Positions 15,915 through 23,064 of a stretch of DNA of 64,000 nt are shown here, in pieces. A program made the position numbers and the translations under genes. This DNA comes from a virus, in IMG/VR virus record IMGVR_UViG_3300042518_000285, positions 1-64,000 of that record; one strand, written 5' to 3'. The notes beneath the pieces are model-generated. The model did not search any database. It was not told where the DNA came from and saw nothing but the letters and a program-made list of their open reading frames with translations. Position 1 is the stretch's first letter. Every line of letters begins with the position of its first letter.

Positions 15915-15928
15915 TTGAGGAGCCTATC

Positions 15929-16417
15929 ATGGCGATGCAATACGACGTAAAGTCATTCCACGCAACAGCCTCGGCGCTTGCGTACGCGGATCGTACCCGG
16001 TTGAAGGGCGTAGTTATTTCGCCCTCGACTTCGACGACGTTTAACTCGTGCGTGGTTGATACGCAGGGTGCGTTGTCGGGTACGTACGATATTCCGGGGT
16101 CAACGACTTGCACCGTTACCATCGCTAATCATGGGCTTTCAAACGGCGATACGGTTGGTCTTAACTTTACGACTGGTACGGCAGTAGACGATTCGTATAC
16201 GGTATCAAACGTAACAACGAACACGTTTACTGTAACCACAGCGAGTTTGACCACCAGCGGTAACGTGACGATGTACCCAAAAGTACTTGTCGAGCTGGAT
16301 TGTTCTTCGGGTACGGCGTTCTACACGCTGATTCCGGGTGAAGGCATTCTTGCACAGGGCGGTCTGTTTTGCTTGTTGCCGTCTACCACGGTAACGATGA
16401 CTATTTTTTACGGGTAG
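15929..16417 (+). CDS. Virion-associated protein with HGLxxGDxV beta domain, copy A
   Basis: 162 residues. Contains a beta domain (about 60-110) of the form CTVTIANHGLSNGDTVGLNF...NTFTV...TSGNVTMY. The next gene has the same architecture and C-terminus (LIPGEGI...TVTxFYG), so the two are tandem duplicates. The same domain recurs at 29763-30650 and 33929-36304. Probably structural. Confidence 0.7.
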   Translation: MAMQYDVKSFHATASALAYADRTRLKGVVISPSTSTTFNSCVVDTQGALSGTYDIPGSTTCTVTIANHGLSNGDTVGLNFTTGTAVDDSYTVSNVTTNTFTVTTASLTTSGNVTMYPKVLVELDCSSGTAFYTLIPGEGILAQGGLFCLLPSTTVTMTIFYG

Positions 16418-16421
16418 CGCC

Positions 16422-16913
16422 ATGATGCAAACAGACGTTAAGTCAGCCCGTGCAGCAGGTAGTGGACTGCTGGTGACACAGATTCCCGTACGGCTGAAAT
16501 CTATTACGGTGACAAGTGCGACGGTGTCTGCAAGAAATACCTGTATATGCGACCCAACGCAGCAAAAGTCTGGGACGTACAGCCGTACAAGTCCAAGTGC
16601 CACCATCACAGTCACGATAGTGAACCACGGCCTTGAGACTGGAGATCGGGTATTTCTAGACTTTACGTCTGGCGCGGGACGGGACGGTGCGTACACAATT
16701 ACAAAGACGGGTGACAACACGTTTACTTGTGCAGATGCGCCGACTACGACTACCAGCGGTAACGTCACGATGTATAGCAGTATTGCTTTAGAGATCGATA
16801 CTTTTAATACGGTTGGCTTACCTGTACTGATCCCCGGCGAAGGCATCTACTGCCCTAACGGTATCTTTGTTGGGTGTGGCTCATCGGTAACTGCGACGGT
16901 GTTCTATGGCTAA
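16422..16913 (+). CDS. Virion-associated protein with HGLxxGDxV beta domain, copy B
   Basis: 163 residues, a diverged paralogue of the preceding gene. It shares KSxxAxxSxL at the N-terminus, ITVTIVNHGLETGDRVFLDF in the middle and LIPGEGIYCPNGIF...VTATVFYG at the end. Two Cys lie in a CICDPTQ segment not present in copy A. Separated from copy A by only 4 bp. Confidence 0.7.
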   Translation: MMQTDVKSARAAGSGLLVTQIPVRLKSITVTSATVSARNTCICDPTQQKSGTYSRTSPSATITVTIVNHGLETGDRVFLDFTSGAGRDGAYTITKTGDNTFTCADAPTTTTSGNVTMYSSIALEIDTFNTVGLPVLIPGEGIYCPNGIFVGCGSSVTATVFYG

Positions 16914-17160
16914 GACTCCAGCATGGCAGCGTAAGGAAGGCAAGTCCGAGAAGGGCGGCTTGAACGCCAAAGGTCGGGCTTCGTATAACGCAGCTAATCC
17001 GGGTAAGCCCGGTCTTAAAGCCCCACAGCCGGAAGGCGGGGCTAGGAAGAAGTCATTCTGTGCCCGGATGTCAGGCATGAAAAAGAAGCTGACTTCAGCC
17101 AAGACCGCGAACGACCCGAACAGTCGGATCAATAAATCTTTGAGGGCTTGGAAATGTTAA
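16906..17160 (+). CDS. Small basic conserved phage protein, 84 residues
   Basis: Very Lys/Arg/Gly-rich: AWQRKEGKSEKGGLNAKGRA at 5-24, then KSFCARMSGMKKKL and TANDPNSRINKSLRAW. I recognise this pattern as a short family recurrent in aquatic phages and some algal viruses, function unknown. It overlaps the preceding gene by eight bases and the next by seven. Its basicity would suit nucleic-acid contact in the virion. Confidence 0.75.
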   Translation: MAKTPAWQRKEGKSEKGGLNAKGRASYNAANPGKPGLKAPQPEGGARKKSFCARMSGMKKKLTSAKTANDPNSRINKSLRAWKC

Positions 17161-17345
17161 AAGACCACATCGAGCCAGACCTGATGGACAACGTCTCCAT
17201 CCTTGCGGGGCTGGGCGTTATTCTTGGATGGTTACCAAACGTGCTTTCTATTGTCACTATTGTGTGGTTCAGCATTCGTATCTGGGAATCCGATACGGTT
17301 CGTGGTTTGACCAACCGGAAGAAACCCGATGCCAGCCAAGAGTGA
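17154..17345 (+). CDS. Single-span membrane protein, holin-like candidate
   Basis: 63 residues from the ATG at 17154 (GAGGG ribosome site 7 bp upstream). A polar N-terminus is followed by a hydrophobic segment (ILAGLGVILGWLPNVLSIVTIVWFSI, roughly 16-42) and a basic tail with RIWESDTVRGL. Small phage proteins with this R-I-x-E-x-x-T-V tail often lie among structural genes and are sometimes called holins. The actual lysis cassette lies at 31-34 kb, so the role is uncertain. Confidence 0.6.
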   Translation: MLKDHIEPDLMDNVSILAGLGVILGWLPNVLSIVTIVWFSIRIWESDTVRGLTNRKKPDASQE

Positions 17346-17706
17346 AAAGCAAGAGAAGTTTATGCGGGCTGTCGCTCACAGTCCGTCGTTCGCAAAAAAA
17401 GTTGGCGTACCGATGAGCGTAGGGCGCGAATTCACCAAAAAGGAGGGCGGTATGCCACTCAAATTAACTTCTGAATCAGAAAAGCGTTCATCAGACTCTG
17501 ATGAGTCCAAGCGTAAAGCAGTCAGCGGCATGAAAAAAGGCGGCAAGGTCAAGAAGATGGCGGCTGGCGGTATCGCTGCATCGAAGATGGGCTCTGTGAA
17601 AACCGCTGCTCCTAGCCGTGATGGTGTTGCTGTCAAGGGCAAAACCAAAGGCAAGATGGTCACGATGGCTGGCGGCAAAGGTATGAAAAAGGGCGGGTAC
17701 TGCTAA
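17329..17706 (+). CDS. Small basic protein with MKKGG and SRDG...RGKT-type tail
   Basis: 125 residues. The N-terminus (KSEKQEKFMRAVAHSPSFAKK) matches a short motif known from bacterial and phage small proteins. The C-terminal half is Gly/Lys-rich, with MKKGGKVKKMAAGG, then SRDGVAVKGKTKGKMV and a second MKKGG. The tail is a variant of the one shared by the next small proteins (17988-19322). Unknown function; probably a virion protein. Confidence 0.72.
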   Translation: MPAKSEKQEKFMRAVAHSPSFAKKVGVPMSVGREFTKKEGGMPLKLTSESEKRSSDSDESKRKAVSGMKKGGKVKKMAAGGIAASKMGSVKTAAPSRDGVAVKGKTKGKMVTMAGGKGMKKGGYC

Positions 17707-17981
17707 TGATGCCCTCACGCGGGATGGGTGCAATTAACCCTTCCAAGATGCCCGGCGGGAAGAAGAAAGCCCGTCGGGATAAAACCGACTTTACGCAGTA
17801 CAAAGAAGGTGGGAAGGTTAATGCTGCTGGTAACTACACCAAGCCCGGTCTGCGTAAGAAGATCGTGAGCCAAGTGAAAGCCGCAGCAACTCATGGTACG
17901 GGTGCAGGTCAGTGGTCAGCCCGTAAAGCGCAGTTGGTGGCTAAGAAGTACAAAGCCGCTGGCGGTGGGTACAGAGATTAA
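17706..17981 (+). CDS. Small basic protein with GQWSARKAQLVAKKY motif
   Basis: 91 residues. C-terminal segment KPGLRKKIVSQVKAAATHG then GQWSARKAQLVAKKYKAAGGGY (about 48-90), a pattern I know from short proteins of phages and large algal viruses. It overlaps the preceding stop by one base (TAATG). Unknown function. Confidence 0.72.
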   Translation: MMPSRGMGAINPSKMPGGKKKARRDKTDFTQYKEGGKVNAAGNYTKPGLRKKIVSQVKAAATHGTGAGQWSARKAQLVAKKYKAAGGGYRD

Positions 17982-17987
17982 AGTGGG

Positions 17988-18590
17988 ATGAAAAAGCGCA
18001 AAAGATTTGACGATGGGGGGTCAGTGATGGATATGCCATCACGGGATATGCGTGACCCAGCATACCGTCGGCAACTTGAGCGTGAGCAAGCGTTAGAAGC
18101 ATCTCCTGTAGGCCCAGAAGATTTAATTGGCTTGGGGTTGGGGAAAAGGGCATTAAGCGCCGCAGAAATGGCAACGCGCCCTTATGTTAGAAACCAAGTT
18201 GTTACATCAGAGGGGTTGCGGTTAAAAAGTTCGCCAGTCCGTATGCCGACCAGCGATAAAGATATTACACATGCGTACAGAAATATGTCGCAAGCGGAAT
18301 ATGAAGCAGCAAAAAAATCTGGGTATTTTGAGCGAAACCCAAAACCTAAATACGGCGCGGGCGATGAGAAATGGTGGAGTAGCGGCGATAAAGTTGGTAA
18401 GTTTGGTAGGGAATGGAAAGGTGGCGAGGGGGCTGTTACCATGCGCGTACCCAGAAGCAAAGTGCCAGAAAACAAAGCTGTTAGATTTAAAGACGCAGAA
18501 AAAATGAACAAGGGGGGTGCTGTGAAGTCAGCATCATCCCGTGCAGATGGTTGTGTACAGCGCGGCAAAACCCGTGGAAGGATGGTGTGA
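17988..18590 (+). CDS. Virion-module protein, 200 residues, with SSRADGC...RGKT tail
   Basis: N-terminal part polar and basic (KKRKRFDDGGSVMDMPSRD). The middle (about 60-165) has aromatic-rich segments and may be a small folded domain. The last 28 residues carry the shared tail KGGAVKSASSRADGCVQRG then KTRGRMV. Local AT content is higher than in neighbours, suggesting the middle part is a recent acquisition. Function unknown. Confidence 0.65.
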   Translation: MKKRKRFDDGGSVMDMPSRDMRDPAYRRQLEREQALEASPVGPEDLIGLGLGKRALSAAEMATRPYVRNQVVTSEGLRLKSSPVRMPTSDKDITHAYRNMSQAEYEAAKKSGYFERNPKPKYGAGDEKWWSSGDKVGKFGREWKGGEGAVTMRVPRSKVPENKAVRFKDAEKMNKGGAVKSASSRADGCVQRGKTRGRMV

Positions 18591-18591
18591 A

Positions 18592-18792
18592 ATGCTAGGT
18601 CAGCTAATAAAAGATGCAATACAGCAGGCTAAAGCGAAACAAGACGGCGCAGGTTCACCAAGCTATACATACGACCCTGTAAGCCAGACGTATCAGCAAG
18701 TTGGGGGTCGTGGTATGAAGAAGGGCGGCACCGCCTCTTCTCGCGCTGATGGCTGTGCTGTGCGTGGTAAGACTAAAGGGAGGATCGTGTAA
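18592..18792 (+). CDS. 66-residue protein with SSRADGC...RGKT tail
   Basis: Start at 18592 (MLGQLIKDAIQQAKAKQ), following the preceding stop by one base; the longer upstream frame overlaps the previous gene and is rejected. A short amphipathic helix, then SPSYTYDPVSQTYQQVGG, then MKKGGTASSRADGCAVRGKT at the C-terminus. Same tail as its neighbours on a different N-terminus. Confidence 0.65.
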   Translation: MLGQLIKDAIQQAKAKQDGAGSPSYTYDPVSQTYQQVGGRGMKKGGTASSRADGCAVRGKTKGRIV

Positions 18793-19322
18793 TGGCTAAG
18801 ACCGAGAGATCTCCGAAGATTGAAGCCGTGGGGGAAGAGTCCATGGAAGACGTAAAGCGGTCGGCACGTCAGGAGGCTCAGCACCGGCAAATGGAAAAAG
18901 AACTATATGGTGGGGGTCCTGAATCTCCGGGGGCTAAGCGTACCCGTAAGGAGGCCGCACTAAAAGATAAAACGATGCTGGGGTTGTATGCTGAAGAAAA
19001 AAGTCTTCCGCGTAAGCTTAAGAACGCTTTGACCGGTGAAGATGATTACGGTACTTCTCTAAGCAAAGGTGCAATGCAGGCGGCGGATAAAGCAGCTAAA
19101 GAACATGCGGAGACGGGGACGTGGAAAGACGGTAGCCCGTCTAAGACTCGCGGACAAATAAGTGCTGAATCAATGGACGTAGCACGTAAAGCCGCTCGTG
19201 AAGCAGCATCCGAAGAGCGTCGTGAAGCTCGCGGTATGAAATCTGGCGGTTCAGTAAAGTCCGCTTCTTCTCGTGCCGATGGTTGCGCTATGCGTGGTAA
19301 GACTCGTGGAAAGATAGTGTGA
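18792..19322 (+). CDS. 176-residue helical basic protein with SSRADGC...RGKT tail
   Basis: Starts inside the preceding stop (TAATG). Highly charged, Lys/Arg/Glu-rich helices (about 10-150), then MKSGGSVKSASSRADGCAMRG and KTRGKIV. Third consecutive gene with this tail. No recognised domain; likely packaged or head-associated. Confidence 0.68.
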   Translation: MAKTERSPKIEAVGEESMEDVKRSARQEAQHRQMEKELYGGGPESPGAKRTRKEAALKDKTMLGLYAEEKSLPRKLKNALTGEDDYGTSLSKGAMQAADKAAKEHAETGTWKDGSPSKTRGQISAESMDVARKAAREAASEERREARGMKSGGSVKSASSRADGCAMRGKTRGKIV

Positions 19323-19323
19323 G

Positions 19324-19557
19324 ATGAAGGCCCCGCAGCAAAGCCTGAAGTCGTGGACGGAGCAGAAATGGCGGACAAAGAGTGGCAAGCCGTCGTCGAA
19401 GACTGGCGAAAGGTACCTGCCAGAAGGCGCTATCAAAGCTCTAAGTCCAGCGGAGTACGCAGCAACGACCAAGGCGAAGAGGGCGGGGAAGAAAAGTGGC
19501 AAGCAGTTCGTCGCGCAACCAAAACGCATAGCCCAGAAGACCGCGAGGTTTAGGTAA
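19324..19557 (+). CDS. Small basic conserved protein, 77 residues
   Basis: SLKSWTEQKWRTKSGKPSSK followed by RYLPEGAIKALSPAEYAATTKAKRAGKKSGKQFVAQPK. I recognise this as a short family found in aquatic phages and other viruses, function unknown. It overlaps the next gene's start (TAATG). Confidence 0.72.
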   Translation: MKAPQQSLKSWTEQKWRTKSGKPSSKTGERYLPEGAIKALSPAEYAATTKAKRAGKKSGKQFVAQPKRIAQKTARFR

Positions 19558-20300
19558 TGGCTTTTACAAACAACACAACGACGTTCAACCCCGACCTCAA
19601 TGAGATATTCGAAGAGGCGTTTGAGCGTTGCGGTTTGGAGTTGCGTACTGGCTATGACTTCCGTACGGCACGTAGAAGCCTGAACTTCCTGATTGGCGAG
19701 TGGGCGAACCGTGGTATCAACCTGTGGACTATTGAGCAGGGATCGATCAATCTTGTGCAAGGGCAGGTGACTTATGATCTACCTAATGATACCGTTGATC
19801 TTCTGGAACATGTTATTCGCACTAATTCCGGACAGATTTCTAACCAGACCGACATCAACATCAGCCGCATAAGCGTCTCTACTTACGCGACTATCCCGAA
19901 CAAATTGACGCAGGGCAGACCGATTCAGGTGTGGGTAAACCGCCAGTCGGGGCAGCAGGTTGGATCGAATGCAGCGGTACCGAAGTATCCACAGATTAAT
20001 GTGTGGCCTTCGCCGGATCAGGGTTCGGTAGGCAACCCGTACTACATATTTTATTACTGGCGGTTGAAGCGTATTTTTGATGCCGGAGACGGTACCAACG
20101 TGATTGATATTCCATTTCGCTTCCAGAACTGCTTGGTGGCAGGATTGGCGTACATGATTGCAGTTAAGAAGCCCGAGGTTGATCCAACCAGAATTCAGGC
20201 GTTGAAGCTGATGTACGACGAGGCTTGGGATTTTGCATCTGCGGAGGACAGGGAAAAAGCGCCGGATCGATTTGTGCCGCGTACTACTTTCTACAGGTGA
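19557..20300 (+). CDS. Head-tail adaptor (P22 gp4-like candidate)
   Basis: 247 residues beginning AFTNNTTTFNPDLNEIFEEA; then FERCGLELRTGYDFRTARRSLNFLIGEW (about 22-49). This opening pattern is typical of connector/adaptor proteins downstream of capsid genes in P22-like podoviruses. They form the ring under the portal that extends the DNA channel. Assigned from family resemblance and position; 21165-21848 encodes a second adaptor-like protein. Confidence 0.68.
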   Translation: MAFTNNTTTFNPDLNEIFEEAFERCGLELRTGYDFRTARRSLNFLIGEWANRGINLWTIEQGSINLVQGQVTYDLPNDTVDLLEHVIRTNSGQISNQTDINISRISVSTYATIPNKLTQGRPIQVWVNRQSGQQVGSNAAVPKYPQINVWPSPDQGSVGNPYYIFYYWRLKRIFDAGDGTNVIDIPFRFQNCLVAGLAYMIAVKKPEVDPTRIQALKLMYDEAWDFASAEDREKAPDRFVPRTTFYR

Positions 20301-20303
20301 TGT

Positions 20304-20726
20304 ATGCCCAGTAAGTACGCTAGTGGCAAACATAGTATTGCGGAATGTGATCGATGCGGGTTTCGGTACAAGCTGAAAGAGTTACGCAAGCTGACGATCA
20401 AGACCAAACAGGTGTCGATCAAGGTTTGCAAAAATTGTTGGGAACCAGATCAACCACAGCTTTCGTTAGGTCTATATCCGGTCAACGACCCACAGGCAGT
20501 GCGGGAGCCAAGACCAGACATAAGCTACTTGCAGTCAGGCTACAACGGGCTGCAATTAACTGAGACGCCGGGGACAGCAGTTGATGCTGATGGGTACCCA
20601 GAAGGCGGTAGTCGTATATTCCAGTGGGGTTGGTACCCAGTGGGTGGGGCAAGTGGTAATGACGCAGGGCTGACACCGAATGCTTTAACGTCACCCGCAC
20701 AAATAGGTAGTGTAACAATCTCGTAG
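20304..20726 (+). CDS. Zinc-ribbon virion-region protein, 140 residues
   Basis: N-terminal treble-clef-like ribbon: C15-x2-C18 (AECDRCGFRY) and C40-x2-C43 (VCKNCWEPDQP), with 21 residues between the pairs. The rest is Pro/Gly-rich and probably extended. Such ribbons occur in small proteins beside adaptors in related phages. Could be a structural plug or an assembly factor. Confidence 0.7.
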   Translation: MPSKYASGKHSIAECDRCGFRYKLKELRKLTIKTKQVSIKVCKNCWEPDQPQLSLGLYPVNDPQAVREPRPDISYLQSGYNGLQLTETPGTAVDADGYPEGGSRIFQWGWYPVGGASGNDAGLTPNALTSPAQIGSVTIS

Positions 20727-20734
20727 GAGTGACT

Positions 20735-20899
20735 ATGGACAGCATGAAGAAAGTAGCCAAGGCAGAAGTCAAGGCACATGAGAAGCGTATGCACAAGGGC
20801 ATGGCTAAGGGCGGCGTGACTGGCGAGGCCATGAAGAAGTACGGACGCAATATGGCACGAGCCATGAACCAGCGTGGCGGTGCTTCGCGGGGTCGATAA
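20735..20899 (+). CDS. 54-residue basic protein
   Basis: ATG 20735 with an AGGAG ribosome site; the stop TAA shares its last base with the next ATG. Sequence starts MDSMKKVAKAEVKAHEKRMHKG; Lys/Met/Gly-rich and helical, ending NQRGGASRGR. Resembles very short basic proteins in the tail region of aquatic phages. Below common length cut-offs. Confidence 0.6.
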   Translation: MDSMKKVAKAEVKAHEKRMHKGMAKGGVTGEAMKKYGRNMARAMNQRGGASRGR

Positions 20900-21156
20900 T
20901 GGCTAAATTTTCACAAAAGCAGAATGGCAAAGAAGTAGGCCAAGCTGCGGTTTATGCGGAGCCACACACTATGGACGCTAAAAAAGTAACGGCGCAAGTG
21001 CCTGAAAAGACTGGTACACAATACACCAACGAGATGAATATCGCGGGGGGTGTGGTCAGCAAGGGCAACTACAAGGAACCCAAAACGACCGGCATCAAGA
21101 TTCGCGGTACGGGTGCGGCTACTAAAGGTACGATGGCACGAGGCCCAATGGGTTGA
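20899..21156 (+). CDS. Small basic protein, 85 residues, unknown
   Basis: Gly/Lys/Thr-rich with little hydrophobic core (GVVSKGNYKEPKTTGIKIRG at about 52-71). Tightly packed between neighbours (1-bp overlap upstream, 8-bp gap downstream). Likely a virion peptide. Confidence 0.65.
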   Translation: MAKFSQKQNGKEVGQAAVYAEPHTMDAKKVTAQVPEKTGTQYTNEMNIAGGVVSKGNYKEPKTTGIKIRGTGAATKGTMARGPMG

Positions 21157-21164
21157 GGTGAACT

Positions 21165-21848
21165 GTGAATTACACAGAGCTTGTTGCTGAGATTCAGGCG
21201 TATACGCAGAACTACGAAAGCGATTTCGTAGCGAACATCCCTACGTTTGTTAAGCAAACAGAAACCCGTGTGTACAACACGGTGCAGATTCCTGCACTCC
21301 GTAAAAACGTCACGGGTATAACTACTAATGACATCCAGTATCTATCGTGCCCTTCTGACTTCTTGTCGGTCTTCTCGATGGCGGTAATCGACGGTGGTGG
21401 TAGTTACGAGTATTTGCTGAACAAAGACGTAAACTTTTTACGTGCAGCGTACCCAAACCCAAACACCAAAGGGATTCCGAAGTACTACGCGTTGTTCGGT
21501 CCAACGGTGGCTTCAAACATCATTACGGACGAGCTTAGTTTTATCTTGGCTCCTACACCCGATGCCCAGTACAGCGTAGAACTACACTATTACTACTACC
21601 CAGTATCGATTGCTGATGAAGAGCTAAACCCTAGCGGTACTTCGTGGCTTGGCGACAACTACTCACCGGTGCTGCTGTACGGCTCGTTGGTAGAAGCTTA
21701 CACCTTCATGAAAGGTGAGCAGGACATGATGACGTACTACGAGAAGAAGTATCAGGATGCTCTGATGCAGCTCAATCGTCTGGGTACAGGTCTGGAGCGT
21801 GGTGATGCGTACCGTGACGGTCAGGCGAAGATTAAGGTCAACCCATGA
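21165..21848 (+). CDS. Phage adaptor / tail tube-like protein
   Basis: 227 residues: a helical N-terminus (MNYTELVAEIQAYTQNYESD), a beta middle (YEYLLNKDVNFLRAAYPNP...YYALFG) and a helical C-terminus (LVEAYTFMKGEQDMMTYYEKK then GLERGDAYRDGQAKIKVNP). This pattern is common to tail-tubular-A-like/adaptor proteins encoded before tail proteins in podoviruses. It probably forms a ring between adaptor and nozzle. Confidence 0.7.
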   Translation: MNYTELVAEIQAYTQNYESDFVANIPTFVKQTETRVYNTVQIPALRKNVTGITTNDIQYLSCPSDFLSVFSMAVIDGGGSYEYLLNKDVNFLRAAYPNPNTKGIPKYYALFGPTVASNIITDELSFILAPTPDAQYSVELHYYYYPVSIADEELNPSGTSWLGDNYSPVLLYGSLVEAYTFMKGEQDMMTYYEKKYQDALMQLNRLGTGLERGDAYRDGQAKIKVNP

Positions 21849-22276
21849 TTCAGCAAGGACTGACGAACAGCTTCAAACAAGACATGCTCCAAGCAGGGCA
21901 GAACTTGGTAGCCGATACGATATATATGGCGCTGTATACGGCGTTTTCTGATATTGGTCCTGAGACAACTGTGTACACTACTGACAATGAAGTAGTTGGT
22001 ACGGGCTATACCGCTGGGGGTGTGGTTGTAACAGGTGCGGCAATTAGCACTCAAACTACTGGTCCTGAGGCAGGGACTGTGTATGTGGATTTCGCTAATG
22101 TGTCATGGCCCGGCGCTGAATTTGTAGCTCGTGGTGCTTTGATCTATAACTCGACTCGTGGCAACAAGTCTGTAGCAGTGTTGGATTTTGGCTCAGACAA
22201 AACTTTTACATCAACTAGCAATACCGTCACTTTGCCAGCAAACACTGCAACGACGGCTTTAATTCGTTTTCCTTGA
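21845..22276 (+). CDS. Structural protein, 143 residues
   Basis: ATGA overlap with the adaptor gene. N-terminus SFKQDMLQAGQNLVADTIYMALYTAFSDI, then a beta-rich body with GTGYTAGGVVV and a C-terminal SNTVTLPANTATTALIRF. The phrase YMALYT...YTTDNEVVGTGYTAGG is typical of small tail proteins in phages and prophages. Function in the tail unknown. Confidence 0.68.
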   Translation: MIQQGLTNSFKQDMLQAGQNLVADTIYMALYTAFSDIGPETTVYTTDNEVVGTGYTAGGVVVTGAAISTQTTGPEAGTVYVDFANVSWPGAEFVARGALIYNSTRGNKSVAVLDFGSDKTFTSTSNTVTLPANTATTALIRFP

Positions 22277-22285
22277 GGAGTGATC

Positions 22286-22858
22286 ATGCCTATCGCAAAA
22301 TCGACAATGGGTGAGACTGTCCAAGCTGGCGTGAGCAAACTCACGGCAAGCGACGGTCGTGTAAAACTAGGTGGTGTGTTCAAGGTCGAGTGCTTTGGAC
22401 CAGACGGTAAGAAGAAGTGGGGTGATGAGTTCCATAACCTCGTCGTCAATGAAGGTCTGCAAGACTTGAACTCGAAATATTTTAAAGCCTCTGGCTATAC
22501 CGCTGCTTGGTACCTTGGTCTAGTTACCGGTCCGGGTTCGGGTACTGTATTCGCCGCTGGAGATACTCTAGTTTCTCACGTTGGTTGGACTGAAGATACT
22601 AACTACACCGGCAACCGTAAGGCTGTTACGTTTGGCACTGCTACACTGGCTGACCCATCGGTTATCGATAACTCGGCAAGCCCTGCGGTGTTTAACATCA
22701 ACAACACCACGACTGTTGCAGGCGCGTTCTTGGCTTCGGTAGCGTCCGGTACATCGGGTATTCTGTTTTCCGAAGGCGACTTCACTGGCGGCGATAAGCT
22801 TGTAGCTAGTGGCGATACCCTAAACGTCACATACACTTTCTCGGCTGACGCTGTTTAA
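22286..22858 (+). CDS. Structural protein, 190 residues
   Basis: ATG 22286 chosen five bases after GAGGAG. FKVECFGPDGKKKWGDEFHN then LVVNEGLQDLNSKYF (about 33-68) resembles a domain known in phage tail proteins. The C-terminal half reads like a beta-sandwich (VAGAFLASVASGTSGILFSEGDF). Probably a tail or fibre-network component. Confidence 0.68.
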   Translation: MPIAKSTMGETVQAGVSKLTASDGRVKLGGVFKVECFGPDGKKKWGDEFHNLVVNEGLQDLNSKYFKASGYTAAWYLGLVTGPGSGTVFAAGDTLVSHVGWTEDTNYTGNRKAVTFGTATLADPSVIDNSASPAVFNINNTTTVAGAFLASVASGTSGILFSEGDFTGGDKLVASGDTLNVTYTFSADAV

Positions 22859-22871
22859 TTGAGGAGCAGTT

Positions 22872-23051
22872 ATGGCTACTACGTTTAAAAAAGGCGACAC
22901 CGTGAAGTTGGTGGTTGCCGTCCCGCAAGGTCCAGTTGAGGCTTTGCGTATGGACGAAGACGGTAATTTTTTCTATCTTGTTTCGTGGACTGATGACAAC
23001 GGTGTCGTGCAATCTCGTTGGTTTGAAGAGGCGCAACTGACTACTGCATAA
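22872..23051 (+). CDS. 59-residue YodC/DUF2158-like small beta protein
   Basis: ATG 22872 with GAGGAG upstream. The pattern FKKGDTVKLVV...M-DEDGNFFYLVSWTDDNGVVQSRWFEEAQL matches the short beta-barrel plan of YodC/DUF2158 proteins (KGDxVxLxSG...V.CxWF). Function unknown. Too short for ordinary length thresholds. Confidence 0.65.
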   Translation: MATTFKKGDTVKLVVAVPQGPVEALRMDEDGNFFYLVSWTDDNGVVQSRWFEEAQLTTA

Positions 23052-23064
23052 AAGGTGAAGGCGC

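Noticed and set aside
17376-19760. Antisense frames mirroring the small basic genes (for example 18182-18619, 19046-19378).
   Set aside because: They are the complement of repeated Gly/Lys/Arg tails and have no independent start signals.
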